A DNA stretch of 64,000 nt, taken from assembly GCA_900550035.1 (NCBI GenBank), contig URQS01000007.1, forward strand, positions 1-64,000, in the 5' to 3' direction. The notes beneath the pieces are model-generated. The model did no database searches and was not told where the DNA came from. It saw only the letters and a list, made by a program, of their open reading frames with translations. Source of the DNA: an uncultured Prevotella sp. (GTDB lineage Bacteria; Bacteroidota; Bacteroidia; Bacteroidales; Bacteroidaceae). This document shows, in pieces, positions 48,830 to 57,632 of this stretch (position 1 is the stretch's first letter; each line of letters begins with the position of its first letter). Both the position numbers and the translations under genes were made by a program.

Positions 48830-49801
48830 TTAGCGTGTTTGGGCTATTTCCATTGCCTTGGCACGTGCTGGCTTGCCCGTTTCGGTGGTCGGAATGCTGT
48901 CCACAGCGATATATTTGTGTGGTTGTTCATACTTGTTGAGCCTTTCCTTACAGATTGTTTCGAGTGCGTCGAGGTTGTCGGTTTGGGCTATCATCACCAC
49001 CGTCTCGCCGAATTTCGGGTCGGCGCGTTTGGTGATGAGAAACGGCACATTGACGTATGGCCGCAGCTTGGCTTCCATCTCTTCTATCTGCAGTTTTATG
49101 CCACCGCTGCAAATCACGTTGTCCTTGCGTCCGCGTATTCTGAAGCGTCGTCCGTCGGGGGCTATTTCGGCAATGTCGTTGGTGGTTAACGGCTGTGCGC
49201 ATACGGCTGGAGCGTCTATCACCAGGCATCCGTCGGCATTGGTCGTCACACCTACTCCGTCGAAAGGTTCATACCACTGGCTGGCTTGCGGTCCGCTTAG
49301 TCGTCGCAAGGCAATGTGCGACAATGTTTCGGTCATGCCGTATGTGCTCCATACAGCATTTGGGTGTTGGCGCAGTTCTGCCGCCATGTCGTCGCTTATG
49401 GCACCGCCTCCAATAATTAGATGTTTTATCTGCCATAGTTTCTGGCGTTCGTTAGCATCCTGCATGCTGTTGAACACCTGCATAGGCACCATGGCTGCGA
49501 ATACTGGTGCCGTGTCAATCTGCTTAAGCGGGTGCCCACATGGAGGAATGTCTATCAGTTGCAGTCCCCACACAATGGCTCTGACCACCACCATTTTGCC
49601 TGCAATATAGTCGAGCGGCATACAGAGCAGTGCAGTGTCGCCTCGCTTTAGTCCGAGAAATTGGCACGTGATGCGTGCCGATGCCTCCATACGGCGTTTC
49701 TCTACGAGCATAGGTTTGGGCTTGCCTGTCGAACCGCTTGTGTGTACGAGCAGTGTTGGCGAGGGCGATAGCCATTGGTTGATGAATTCTTCGAGTGTCA
49801 T
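48830..49801 (-). CDS. menE: AMP-binding ligase, probable o-succinylbenzoate-CoA ligase
   Basis: This is an acyl-CoA synthetase of the ANL superfamily. The P-loop is HTSGSTGKPKPMLVEK (20-35), the adenine-binding motif is YGMTET, the hinge is GRKDNVICSGG, and the catalytic Lys is in TTETGKPARAKAM. The enzyme lacks the N-terminal 150 residues of ordinary ANL ligases. This short form (323 residues) is the usual MenE type in Bacteroidota. It would activate o-succinylbenzoate in menaquinone synthesis. The other men genes are not here, so the substrate assignment is by family only. Confidence 0.8.
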   Translation of the reverse strand: MTLEEFINQWLSPSPTLLVHTSGSTGKPKPMLVEKRRMEASARITCQFLGLKRGDTALLCMPLDYIAGKMVVVRAIVWGLQLIDIPPCGHPLKQIDTAPVFAAMVPMQVFNSMQDANERQKLWQIKHLIIGGGAISDDMAAELRQHPNAVWSTYGMTETLSHIALRRLSGPQASQWYEPFDGVGVTTNADGCLVIDAPAVCAQPLTTNDIAEIAPDGRRFRIRGRKDNVICSGGIKLQIEEMEAKLRPYVNVPFLITKRADPKFGETVVMIAQTDNLDALETICKERLNKYEQPHKYIAVDSIPTTETGKPARAKAMEIAQTR

Positions 49802-49850
49802 TATTGTTGAATTATTGCCTCCGTCGGGTGCTTGTTAGCGGAAAATGCTG

Positions 49851-49858
49851 TAATTTTG
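49851..49858 (+). promoter_or_regulatory. -7 element of gluQ
   Basis: TAATTTTG lies 55 bases before the gluQ start. The TTG at 49833 is too close (15 bases) for an ideal -33 box. Confidence 0.5.
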
Positions 49859-49913
49859 CACTTCGTATCAGCCCGTCATAAGGCATATATATTATAAAAA
49901 AACAAATTATTAG

Positions 49914-50855
49914 ATGATTGATAAATGTGATTATACCGATTTTGTACAGCCGAAGGTGAAGGGACGTTTCGCTCCGTCGCCTACCGGACGCATGCATCTT
50001 GGCAACGTGTTCAGTGCTCTGCTGTCGTGGCTTTCGGCTAAGTCGCAGGGTGGCACATGGCTGTTGCGCATAGAGGATATCGACCCTCAGCGCTCGCACC
50101 GAGAGTATGCCGAACTGATAATGGACGACCTTCACTGGCTCGGACTTGACTGGGACGAAGGCCCGTATTGGCAGAGTGAGCGTGGCGCGATATACGAGCA
50201 TTATCTCCAACAGCTTCGCGAGCGCGGGCTGACCTATCCTTGCTATTGCACACGAGCCGACATCATGGCCACGCAGGCACCGCACGAGAGCGACGGTAGG
50301 GTAGTGTATAAAGGCACATGCCGCAACCTGCCGCCCGGTGTTCATTCCGGTCCGGCTGCCATTCGCATGAAGGTGCCCGACGAAGGCGAGGGTTTGGTAA
50401 CGTTCAGCGACGGACATTACGGCACGCACACCGTCGACCTCACCACTCAGTGTGGCGACTTCATCGTGCGCCGCAAGGACGGAGCGTGGGCATATCAGCT
50501 TGCTGTCGTAGTGGACGATGCGCTGATGGGCATCAATGAGGTGGTGCGTGGGCGCGACCTTCTGCTCTCGTCGCCACAGCAGATATATCTTGCCCGTCAG
50601 TTGGAATTTGCGCCGCCACGGTTCGTTCATCTGCCCTTGTTGTGCAACGAGGCTGGCCAGCGACTCTCCAAGCGAGACAGCAGTCTGGATATGGAGTCGC
50701 TACGTGCCCACTACAGTCGTCAAGAGATAATAGGTAAGCTTGCACATGCAGCCGGACTGCAACCCTCAGATAGTCCAATTGAGGCACTCAACCTCATCGA
50801 AGTATTCGACTGGGCTCGTGTGCCTACCGACGATATTGTTGTGCCTTCGCTGTAA
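49914..50855 (+). CDS. gluQ: Glutamyl-queuosine tRNA(Asp) synthetase
   Basis: GluQRS attaches glutamate to the queuosine base at position 34 of tRNA-Asp. It has the HIGH-type FAPSPTGRMHLGN (19-31), the zinc site YPCYCTRADI with a further Cys, and the KMSKS-type RLSKRD. It lacks the anticodon-binding domain of full glutamyl-tRNA synthetase, which gives the short length of 313 residues. With queF and the precursor transporter it shows the organism makes or salvages queuosine. Confidence 0.92.
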   Translation: MIDKCDYTDFVQPKVKGRFAPSPTGRMHLGNVFSALLSWLSAKSQGGTWLLRIEDIDPQRSHREYAELIMDDLHWLGLDWDEGPYWQSERGAIYEHYLQQLRERGLTYPCYCTRADIMATQAPHESDGRVVYKGTCRNLPPGVHSGPAAIRMKVPDEGEGLVTFSDGHYGTHTVDLTTQCGDFIVRRKDGAWAYQLAVVVDDALMGINEVVRGRDLLLSSPQQIYLARQLEFAPPRFVHLPLLCNEAGQRLSKRDSSLDMESLRAHYSRQEIIGKLAHAAGLQPSDSPIEALNLIEVFDWARVPTDDIVVPSL

Positions 50856-50910
50856 TGTACAAAGGTAATTATAAACGGTAAGAAACCAAAACTATTCCAA
50901 TAATTTGTAC

Positions 50911-50918
50911 TATCTTTG
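50911..50918 (+). promoter_or_regulatory. -7 element of the PNGase F-like gene
   Basis: TATCTTTG puts the start point near 50925. This rules out the upstream extension of the frame and supports the ATG at 50958. Confidence 0.6.
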
Positions 50919-50957
50919 TACACACAAAGCCTAACTATAAAAATAATAAACCAAAAT

Positions 50958-52643
50958 ATGAAAAGAACTTTATTTACTCTTGTTGTCGGACTGTGCTTTA
51001 TCGCCACAGTCCAGGCACAAAGCTATGCCAAGAAGCTGAAGAAGGCCACTGGCATAACCGTTACTTATCGCTCTGTATACAAGGGCAAGGCTTATCCCGG
51101 TGGTACCATGATGTTGGTCAGCGGCGACCAGGTTAAGCTTGAGAGTCTGTCGCCTGAGGGCAAGGTTGTTGAGCCTAAAGCCAATACATTGCGCCAGGAC
51201 ACTTACATTGACTACAGCCGTAGGTTGAGCTATCGTCGTGCCGTTATGCCCAACAATGAGGTGGTGTACACCAACGCTCCGTTTGAGTATGGCGAGGGAT
51301 TTACTGATGTCAAGACCGAGAAGTATCTCGGACTCAATTGCAAGGTGGTGCGCACTGTGGTCAACTCTAATACTATCGACGTTTGGTATACCAACGACCT
51401 GGCTTTCCGTGGAACTCCGCAGACGTGGCGCGGTGTGCCTGACGGACTCGTGTTGCGTGTAGTGCGCAATGGCGACATGGTGCAGGAGGCTGTCGACATA
51501 AAGGCTCTAAAGGATAAGTCGCCGCTTCTGCCATCCGACTGGGGACACTATCTCGACTATAGCAACTACTCATATGCCATCAATCAGAGTGGTGTCATCA
51601 GTGTTCCTGTGTTCGATCAGCAGACCATCTGCTTCAATGGTGCCAAGCTTCCCGAGTCTCTTGAGGATGGCAAGGTTTATGCAGCAGCTGGCGGAACAAT
51701 AGTACTGAAGAAGGTGAAGTTGCCCGACAGCATCAAGGGACGCTCTGTGTTTGTTGAGGCTGTGCAGTATTCTGACGGCGATGCTTACGACCGTACCGGC
51801 TCAATCTTCATGATTCCTACTGGTAAGGAGCAGTCATTCCTCGACGCTCTGCGCAATCTTAACAGCGTGCCTTCGTTCAAGAGCGGTCAGACCGACTATC
51901 ATGGTCTGGTGTCAACTTCGGCTTATGACGTTCCGCTTGAGCTGATGCGATTCTTCACAGGCTTTGGCGTACGCAAGTATAATTATAATAAGGTGCCCGG
52001 ACAGACATGGGCAGACTCAGTACTTTACAAGGCTGAGGTAACCAGCGTGGCTGAGCAGCTGAAGGGCGAAGTATGGATTGGTGCCTATATAGGCAACTGG
52101 GATGCCAAGGGCCATCGTCTGAGTCTTAAGTTTAAGTATTATCCTGAGGGCGAACGCAATATGCCCAAGACTTTGCCTCTGTTCAATACTGTCAACTATA
52201 TGGAACAGGCAGGTCAGCCTTATCCTATATTCATGCGCGACGACTCGCTTAATGTCAGCTTCGAACTGAAGGAGGATGTCAAGGACGCACGTCTGTTCTA
52301 TCTCACCACCGGACACGGCGGCTGGGGCGGCGGCGATGAGTTCAACCAGAAGGTGAACACCATATATGTCGACGGCCAGAAGGTGATAAGCTTCATTCCT
52401 TGGCGCGACGACTGCGGCACATATCGCAACTGGAATCCCTGCTCGGGCAATTTCTCAAACGGACAAAGCTCGTCCGACCTGAGCCGCTCCAACTGGTGCC
52501 CAGGCACAATGACCAATCCTGAATATATATATGTGGGTAATCTGAAGGCGGGCAAGCACACTCTGTGCGTCAAGATTCCGCAGGGAGCACCCGAAGGCGG
52601 TAGCAATAGCTACTGGTGCATATCGGGTACACTGATTTATTAA
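50958..52643 (+). CDS. PNGase F-like secreted protein with GLPGLI-like N-terminus
   Basis: This 561-residue secreted protein has a signal peptide MKRTLFTLVVGLCFIATVQA. The N-terminal domain (about 22-190) resembles GLPGLI family proteins (YLGLNCKVVRTV, then VWYTNDLAF and GVPDGLVLRV). The C-terminal half carries the two-lobed peptide-N-glycosidase F fold. Its hallmarks are TGHGGWGGGDEF, VISFIPWRDDCGTYRNWNP, SRSNWCPGTMTNPEYIYV and KIPQGAPEGG. PNGase F releases N-glycans from glycoproteins, which fits a host-associated lifestyle. I cannot match the individual catalytic residues with certainty. It is a single-gene unit followed by a long inverted repeat. Confidence 0.82.
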   Translation: MKRTLFTLVVGLCFIATVQAQSYAKKLKKATGITVTYRSVYKGKAYPGGTMMLVSGDQVKLESLSPEGKVVEPKANTLRQDTYIDYSRRLSYRRAVMPNNEVVYTNAPFEYGEGFTDVKTEKYLGLNCKVVRTVVNSNTIDVWYTNDLAFRGTPQTWRGVPDGLVLRVVRNGDMVQEAVDIKALKDKSPLLPSDWGHYLDYSNYSYAINQSGVISVPVFDQQTICFNGAKLPESLEDGKVYAAAGGTIVLKKVKLPDSIKGRSVFVEAVQYSDGDAYDRTGSIFMIPTGKEQSFLDALRNLNSVPSFKSGQTDYHGLVSTSAYDVPLELMRFFTGFGVRKYNYNKVPGQTWADSVLYKAEVTSVAEQLKGEVWIGAYIGNWDAKGHRLSLKFKYYPEGERNMPKTLPLFNTVNYMEQAGQPYPIFMRDDSLNVSFELKEDVKDARLFYLTTGHGGWGGGDEFNQKVNTIYVDGQKVISFIPWRDDCGTYRNWNPCSGNFSNGQSSSDLSRSNWCPGTMTNPEYIYVGNLKAGKHTLCVKIPQGAPEGGSNSYWCISGTLIY

Positions 52644-52648
52644 ACGAA

Positions 52649-52820
52649 TGAGGGGGTCAAAATAGGAGTTAGAGGAAGTTAAGAAGAAGTTAATCCATCT
52701 ACGATGGATGGAAGTTAACAGACAAATGCTTTATTTTCAGCAATTTATACATATGTCCGCTAACTTCTGTTAACTTCGGGCGAAGCCCAAACTTCTTTTA
52801 ACTTCTATTTTGACCCCTCA
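52649..52820. repeat. MITE-like long inverted repeat
   Basis: TGAGGGGGTCAAAATAG... at 52649-52680 is nearly complementary to 52790-52820 (AACTTC words then TTTTGACCCCTCA). Inside are further AAGTTAACAG/CTGTTAACTT arms and two compact stems (CCATC-TAC-GATGG and GGGC-GAA-GCCC). It fills the gap between two convergent genes and could act as a terminator for both. It may be a non-autonomous mobile element or another member of the hairpin-repeat family. Confidence 0.75.
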
Positions 52821-53912
52821 TTATACCGTAATCTCTCCCGAGCCGTAGCAGCGGTGGTGATGTTCGTCGTACACCACGCAGAACTGTCCCGGTGCCACTC
52901 CGTGTATTGCATCGTCAGAGTGAATCATCAGTCGGCCGTCGTCCAATCGTTCGATGGTGGCAGGATGATAATCGGGCGTATGGCGTATCTTGAACGTCAC
53001 GCGTTGCATAGGCACTTCGCATGTCAGGAAGTGGAAGTCGTGTATGGGGAAATCTTTTTTGTATGCAGTCTGTGGATCGTAGCCGTGGCTCACGTAGAGA
53101 ATGTTGTGCTCTACGTCCTTTTTGATTACAAACCACGGTCCGCCACCAAATCCCAAGCCCTTACGCTGGCCTATAGTGTGAAACCACAATCCACGGTGTT
53201 CGCCTATACGCTTACCCGTTTCCATCTCAATCACGTCGCCCGGACACTCACCTAAGTAGCGGCGTATGTATTCATTGTAGTTTATTTGTCCAAGAAAGCA
53301 GATGCCCTGCGAGTCCTTGCGCTTGGCATTAATCAGATGTTCGCGCTCGGCTACGGCACGCACCTCATTCTTCTCGTAATGTCCAATCGGGAATATAGCC
53401 TTTTGTAATTGCCATGATTCTATCTGTGCGAGGAAGTCGGTCTGGTCCTTAACGGGGTCAGGACTCGTTACGAGCCATTTTCTGCCCTCGCTGTCCATCT
53501 CAGTCTGCGCATAATGACCGGTTGCGATAAGGTCGTATTCGTGTCCGCGCTTCTCATGGAAAGCTCCGAACTTTATGAGTCGGTTGCACATTACGTCAGG
53601 GTTTGGTGTCAGTCCGGCGCGCACCTTATCCATCGTGTAACGTGTCACCTGGTCCCAATACTCGCGATGACAGTCAACCACTTCCAGACGGCATCCATAG
53701 CGACGTGCTACGGCAGTAGCCATCTCAAGGTCTTCCTCCGATGTGCAGTCCCATTCTTCCTTTTCTTCAGGACCTATTTTTATGTAGAAACAGTCGGGGT
53801 GTAAGCCTCTGCGCGCCAGCTCGTAAACCACTACCGAGCTGTCGACACCGCCCGAAAGCAGCACCGCAATGCGCTTTTGGCTTAAGTCTGTATTTAGATA
53901 AGTTTCGTTCAT
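52821..53912 (-). CDS. mnmA: tRNA-specific 2-thiouridylase
   Basis: MnmA thiolates U34 of tRNAs for Lys, Glu and Gln. The PP-loop is AVLLSGGVDSSVV, the first active Cys is in NPDVMCNRLIKFG, and the second is in DSQGICFLGQ. GQRKGLGFGGGPWFV precedes the C-terminal beta-barrel. The frame is open to 53990, but a -7 box at 53918-53925 makes 53912 (MNETYLNTD) the first usable start and gives an almost leaderless mRNA. Length 363 residues is normal. Confidence 0.94.
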   Translation of the reverse strand: MNETYLNTDLSQKRIAVLLSGGVDSSVVVYELARRGLHPDCFYIKIGPEEKEEWDCTSEEDLEMATAVARRYGCRLEVVDCHREYWDQVTRYTMDKVRAGLTPNPDVMCNRLIKFGAFHEKRGHEYDLIATGHYAQTEMDSEGRKWLVTSPDPVKDQTDFLAQIESWQLQKAIFPIGHYEKNEVRAVAEREHLINAKRKDSQGICFLGQINYNEYIRRYLGECPGDVIEMETGKRIGEHRGLWFHTIGQRKGLGFGGGPWFVIKKDVEHNILYVSHGYDPQTAYKKDFPIHDFHFLTCEVPMQRVTFKIRHTPDYHPATIERLDDGRLMIHSDDAIHGVAPGQFCVVYDEHHHRCYGSGEITV

Positions 53913-53917
53913 ACGTG

Positions 53918-53925
53918 CAAATGTA
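53918..53925 (-). promoter_or_regulatory. -7 element of mnmA
   Basis: TACATTTG on the minus strand lies only 5 bases before the start codon, so the transcript has little or no leader. Confidence 0.55.
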
Positions 53926-53955
53926 CAGCAAAATATTGAAAAAGGACTCTTTTTA

Positions 53956-53987
53956 TTTCGTTTTTTGTAAAGTTTGGTGTACCTTTG
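53956..53987 (+). promoter_or_regulatory. Promoter of the GH109-type gene
   Basis: TTTCG (53956-53960, a weak -33), 19 bases, then TACCTTTG (53980-53987). The leader is about 50 bases and A-rich. Confidence 0.6.
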
Positions 53988-54043
53988 CATTAATATTTCT
54001 AACTTATAACTTACTAAAACAAAATTACTAATAACATCAATTT

Positions 54044-55699
54044 ATGAGAAAGTTTAAACTTCTTAGTTTGGCTTTTGCTGCAGTGCTCTCGTTTGGAAGC
54101 TTGACAGCAAATGCACAGTCACTCTCGCCCAATACCAAGTGGCATTGGAACAAGGGTAAAATTGTTATTGAAACTCCTGAGCGTCCAGCTGGTCAGAAAG
54201 ACGTTCTTGGTCTGGCTCTGCCTAAGATGAAGACCGTACGCATTGGTCTCGTAGGTCTTGGCATGCGTGGTCCTGGTGCTGTAGAGAATTTCAGCCTTAT
54301 CCCCGGTGTTGAAGTAGTGGCTCTTTGCGACTTCGTTAAGGAGCGTGCTGAGAAGCAGAACGAGCGTCTGCGCAAGAACGGTCTTGCTCCGGCTGCCGTT
54401 TACTATGGCGAGAAGGGATATGAGGAGCTGTGCAAGCGCCCTGATATCGACCTCGTTTACATCGCTACCGACTGGGAGCATCATGCTATCGTTGCCAAAT
54501 GTGCACTTGAGAACGGCAAGCACGTAGCCGATGAGGTTCCTTCAGCAATGAACCTCAAGGAGTGCTGGGAGCTTGTAGACCTGGCAGAGAAGAATCAGCT
54601 CAACTGTATGATTCTTGAGAACTGCTGCTACGACTGGTTTGAGATGCGTACCTTGAATATGGCTCAGGCTGGTGTATTCGGTGAGATTATCCGCGCTCAG
54701 GGTGCTTACATCCACAATCTCGACGATTTCTGGGATTATTATTGGAAGAATCCAAACGGATCTGACCCCGAGCAGCTCGGCTGGCGTCTGAAGTACAACC
54801 GCGAGAACCGTGGCGATATCTACGCTACTCACGGCCTTGGCCCTGTGGCTCAGGCTCTCGACATTCACCGTGGCGACCGCATGACTACTCTCGTAGCTAT
54901 GGATACAAAGAGCGTTCATGGTAAGGAGCTCGTTGAGAAGAAGACCGGCAAGCCTTGCAACGATTTCCGCAACGGCGACCACACTACTACTCTTATCCGC
55001 ACCGCTAACCACAAGGTTATCGAATTGCAGCACGACGTTATGAACCCGCAGCCATACAGCCGTCTGTATCAGCTCACTGGTACCCGCGGTTTTGCCAACA
55101 AGTATCCGGTTGAGGGATATGCTGTTGATGCTAAGCAGCTCGCTGCTACAGGCAACGCTCCTAAGGTTGACGACCTTTCATCACACGGCTTCATGCCCGA
55201 TGCACAGCGCAAGGCTCTTGAGGAGAAGTACGAAAGCCCGATTTTGAAGAAGTTCGGCAAGCTCGCTAAGGAAGTTGGCGGTCACGGCGGTATGGACTTC
55301 ATCATGTGCGCACGTCTTATCTACTGTCTGCAGAATGGTTTGCCACTCGATATGGACGTTTACGACTTGGCTGAGTGGTGTGCTATTGCTGAGCTTGGCG
55401 CTATCTCTATGGACAACGACTGCGCTCCTGTTACATTCCCTGACTTCACACGTGGTTTGTGGAACAAGCAGAAGGGTTACAAGCACGCTTACGCTACTCC
55501 TGAGCAGGAGGCACAGACAGAGGCTACTGCCAATGCTTTCACAACAGCTCTGAAGAGCGCTACTGCTAAGTTCAAGCTCTGGAACCTTTACGACAATGTA
55601 CAGAAGGCTAAGACTCCTGCTGCACAGAAGAAGGCTCAGGCTGCGCTTGATAAAGCAAAGGCAAAGGCTATGGCACAGGTAGCTAAGGCTACAAAGTAA
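54044..55699 (+). CDS. Gfo/Idh/MocA oxidoreductase, GH109-type glycosidase
   Basis: This secreted protein has an N-terminal signal (MRKFKLLSLAFAAVLSFGSL to about 25). It matches the NAD-dependent GH109 family, which removes alpha-linked N-acetylgalactosamine by a redox mechanism. The nucleotide-binding motif is RIGLVGLGMRGPGAVENF, followed by VADEVPSAMNLKECWELV and the catalytic-region ATHGLGPVAQALDIHRGD. The last 45 residues are a low-complexity Ala/Lys tail, unusual for the family. The enzyme would act on mucin or blood-group glycans, in line with the PNGase F-like neighbour. Length 551 residues. Confidence 0.87.
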   Translation: MRKFKLLSLAFAAVLSFGSLTANAQSLSPNTKWHWNKGKIVIETPERPAGQKDVLGLALPKMKTVRIGLVGLGMRGPGAVENFSLIPGVEVVALCDFVKERAEKQNERLRKNGLAPAAVYYGEKGYEELCKRPDIDLVYIATDWEHHAIVAKCALENGKHVADEVPSAMNLKECWELVDLAEKNQLNCMILENCCYDWFEMRTLNMAQAGVFGEIIRAQGAYIHNLDDFWDYYWKNPNGSDPEQLGWRLKYNRENRGDIYATHGLGPVAQALDIHRGDRMTTLVAMDTKSVHGKELVEKKTGKPCNDFRNGDHTTTLIRTANHKVIELQHDVMNPQPYSRLYQLTGTRGFANKYPVEGYAVDAKQLAATGNAPKVDDLSSHGFMPDAQRKALEEKYESPILKKFGKLAKEVGGHGGMDFIMCARLIYCLQNGLPLDMDVYDLAEWCAIAELGAISMDNDCAPVTFPDFTRGLWNKQKGYKHAYATPEQEAQTEATANAFTTALKSATAKFKLWNLYDNVQKAKTPAAQKKAQAALDKAKAKAMAQVAKATK

Positions 55700-55717
55700 T
55701 TGCAATCGGCAATTTTA

Positions 55718-55769
55718 ATATACGCAAAAGGGGTTCGGCAATATTCTGCCGAACCCCTTTTGCGTATAT
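55718..55769. terminator. Bidirectional terminator
   Basis: A perfect 23-bp stem (ATATACGCAAAAGGGGTTCGG plus CA) with a 6-base loop lies between the GH109-type gene and the CobW-type gene. Confidence 0.9.
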
Positions 55770-55782
55770 GTAATAATGTATG

Positions 55783-57039
55783 TTAGTCGGTGAGACACAT
55801 ATCGAGGGCATCGCAAATGGCTTTCTTGTCCATCTTCTGTCCTATGAACACAAGTTTCTGCATACGGTCGCCATACTTCTCGTCCCAGTCGCGACGCAAT
55901 CCTTCTTCGCGCTCAAGCAGTGGAAGAAGTTCGTCCTCGGGCATTGTAGCATACCACTGTCCGGCATTTTTCAGTCCCATCTGTCTTCCTGCCTGCTCAA
56001 AGATGTAGCACATGTCGGGCTCGTTCTTAAACCAGCACAATCCCTTGCAGCGTATCACGCTCTTAGGCCAAAGCTTGCAAACGAAGTTGTCAAAGAAGTT
56101 CATGTCCATCGGACGGCGGGCGTAATATACGAATGTGCTTATGCCGTATTCCTCCACTTCGCCACCCTCGTGCCCTTGGCAGTGATGGCAATGACAGTGC
56201 TCGTGGTCGTGATGGTGATGCTCGTGCTCGTGGTCATGGTGTTCATGGTCATGATGCTCGTGGTCGTCATCATCGTCATCATCGTGGTTGTCGATGTGGT
56301 CGTCGCCGTGATGGTGCTCTATCTCGTCAATCCATGCAGCCGATGTAGCCACTTCGTCGAAGTTGAAGCGATGAGTGTTGAGCAGCAAGTCGAGGTCAAC
56401 ATTGCCGTAGTCGCACGGTATAATCTCAGCCTTGGGCTGCAATGCGCGTACTATGTCTACAAGGTGGGCATACTCTTCGGGCGATACTTCCGACGCCTTG
56501 TTGAGCAATATGGTGTTGCAGAACTCAATCTGCTGTATTACGAGGTTCTCAAGATCGTCTTCTTCGAGGTTCTGCTTCTGCAGGTTGTCGCCGCCACCGA
56601 ACTCGTCCTTCATGCGCAGTGCGTCTACAACAGTTACAATGCTGTCCAGTCGTGGCACACCATTCTTAATGTATTTCGGACCTAATGTAGGTATTGAGCA
56701 GATGGTCTGGGCTATAGGAGCAGGCTCGCATATTCCGCTTGCCTCTATAACGATGTAGTCGAATCGCTGTTCTGCCACAATGTCATTGAGCTGTTCTACA
56801 AGGTCCATCTTCAGCGTGCAGCAGATGCATCCGTTCTGCAGTGCCACCAGACTGTCGTCTTTCTGATTTACAACGCCGCCCTGCTGTATAAGGTCAGCGT
56901 CGATATTCACTTCGCCAATGTCGTTGACGATAACTGCAAACTTTATTCCTTTCTCGTTTGCGAGGATACGGTTTACCAATGTTGTCTTTCCGCTGCCCAG
57001 ATAGCCCGTGAGCAGCAATACAGGTACATCCTTCATCAT
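55783..57039 (-). CDS. CobW/ZNG-type GTPase metallochaperone
   Basis: This is a GTPase of the CobW/COG0523 group, thought to deliver metal ions (often zinc) to target enzymes. The P-loop is LLTGYLGSGKTTL, the conserved metal site is NGCICCTLK (CxCC), and the Walker B region is YIVIEASGICEP. A His/Asp-rich stretch of about 45 residues (about 220-270) alternates HEHHDHEHH-type units and surely binds metal. The CobW C-terminal domain follows (FVYYARRPMDMNFFD). Length 418 residues. No neighbouring gene reveals the client enzyme, and no Zur-type site is recognised. A -7 box TAATTTTG lies at 57088-57095. Confidence 0.9.
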   Translation of the reverse strand: MMKDVPVLLLTGYLGSGKTTLVNRILANEKGIKFAVIVNDIGEVNIDADLIQQGGVVNQKDDSLVALQNGCICCTLKMDLVEQLNDIVAEQRFDYIVIEASGICEPAPIAQTICSIPTLGPKYIKNGVPRLDSIVTVVDALRMKDEFGGGDNLQKQNLEEDDLENLVIQQIEFCNTILLNKASEVSPEEYAHLVDIVRALQPKAEIIPCDYGNVDLDLLLNTHRFNFDEVATSAAWIDEIEHHHGDDHIDNHDDDDDDDHEHHDHEHHDHEHEHHHHDHEHCHCHHCQGHEGGEVEEYGISTFVYYARRPMDMNFFDNFVCKLWPKSVIRCKGLCWFKNEPDMCYIFEQAGRQMGLKNAGQWYATMPEDELLPLLEREEGLRRDWDEKYGDRMQKLVFIGQKMDKKAICDALDMCLTD

Positions 57040-57294
57040 TTGTTATATATTATATGTGATTTATCATTTATAGAGGCTTTCAAGTAGCAAAATTACTAAA
57101 AACTTTGATACAATGACAGTCTGAAGACTGCAAATATGCTGCCATAATACATATATTATGCCTACATGTCATAGATTTTATGGCGGTTTTCTGCCATTTA
57201 TGGCAAAAGTATTGCTATATTATTACAAATTTACGACAAGCGTTGACGCATATCAATAAATATAAGACAAGCATATAATTAATCGATGAAACGC
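57040..57294. other. Intergenic region between divergent units
   Basis: It contains the -7 box of the CobW-type gene (57088-57095, minus) on the left. The rest is AT-rich, with no gene seen. Confidence 0.5.
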
Positions 57295-57325
57295 TTGTGT
57301 GCGTACACAAAAGGCATTAACTTTG
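57295..57325 (+). promoter_or_regulatory. Promoter of the twin small-protein unit
   Basis: TTG (57295-57297), 20 bases, then TAACTTTG (57318-57325), an exact consensus. The leader of about 100 bases holds two small hairpins (GGGCT/AGCCC and TAGGC/GCCTA). Confidence 0.8.
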
Positions 57326-57431
57326 CACATGTGAAAACGAAAGGGCTGCAAAAAGCCCCAAGGTCAATAGGCATTAAGCCTACGACAGGTAAAAGGATTA
57401 GGATAACAAAATTAAAGAAAGGATTAGTATT

Positions 57432-57521
57432 ATGTTGATTTTTGGATTTATTTTTGCAATTTGCTGCGCAGCTGTAGTTGAGGCAGTAGTTGTAAACAAC
57501 AAGATGAACGCCATGAAGTAA
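57432..57521 (+). CDS. 29-residue hydrophobic protein, twin A
   Basis: The frame encodes a 29-residue peptide starting MLIFGFIFAICCAAVVEAVV and ending in VNNKMNAMK. It has one membrane-spanning stretch and a short polar C-terminal tail. It is preceded by GAAAGGATTAG, a purine-rich motif repeated before the second twin. It is related to twin B (10 identities over 29 positions, with a shared A-x-VVNN core, by my hand alignment). I know no family for it. It could be a small membrane regulator or a type I toxin-like peptide. Confidence 0.6.
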   Translation: MLIFGFIFAICCAAVVEAVVVNNKMNAMK

Positions 57522-57540
57522 CTCTCTTGCAGAGTTGCGC

Positions 57541-57597
57541 ATGAAGAACATCAAGACACAAACTAAAGAAGAACACGAGAGAAGGATAACACAGTGA
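57541..57597 (+). CDS. Possible 18-residue peptide between the twins
   Basis: An ATG frame of 18 codons (MKNIKTQTKEEHERRITQ) lies between the twin genes. Its end contains the same GAGAAGGATAAC motif that precedes the twins. It may be a translated spacer or simply leader sequence. Support is weak. Confidence 0.2.
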   Translation: MKNIKTQTKEEHERRITQ

Positions 57598-57632
57598 TTA
57601 ACAATAATAAATAGAGAAAGGATAACATAATT

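Noticed and set aside
50916..50957. N-terminal extension of the PNGase F-like protein
   Set aside because: The extension starts inside the -7 box and lacks a signal peptide start; the ATG at 50958 begins a proper signal peptide.
57279..57554. 91-codon minus-strand frame
   Set aside because: It runs antisense over a consensus plus-strand promoter and twin A, and its translation shows no family features.
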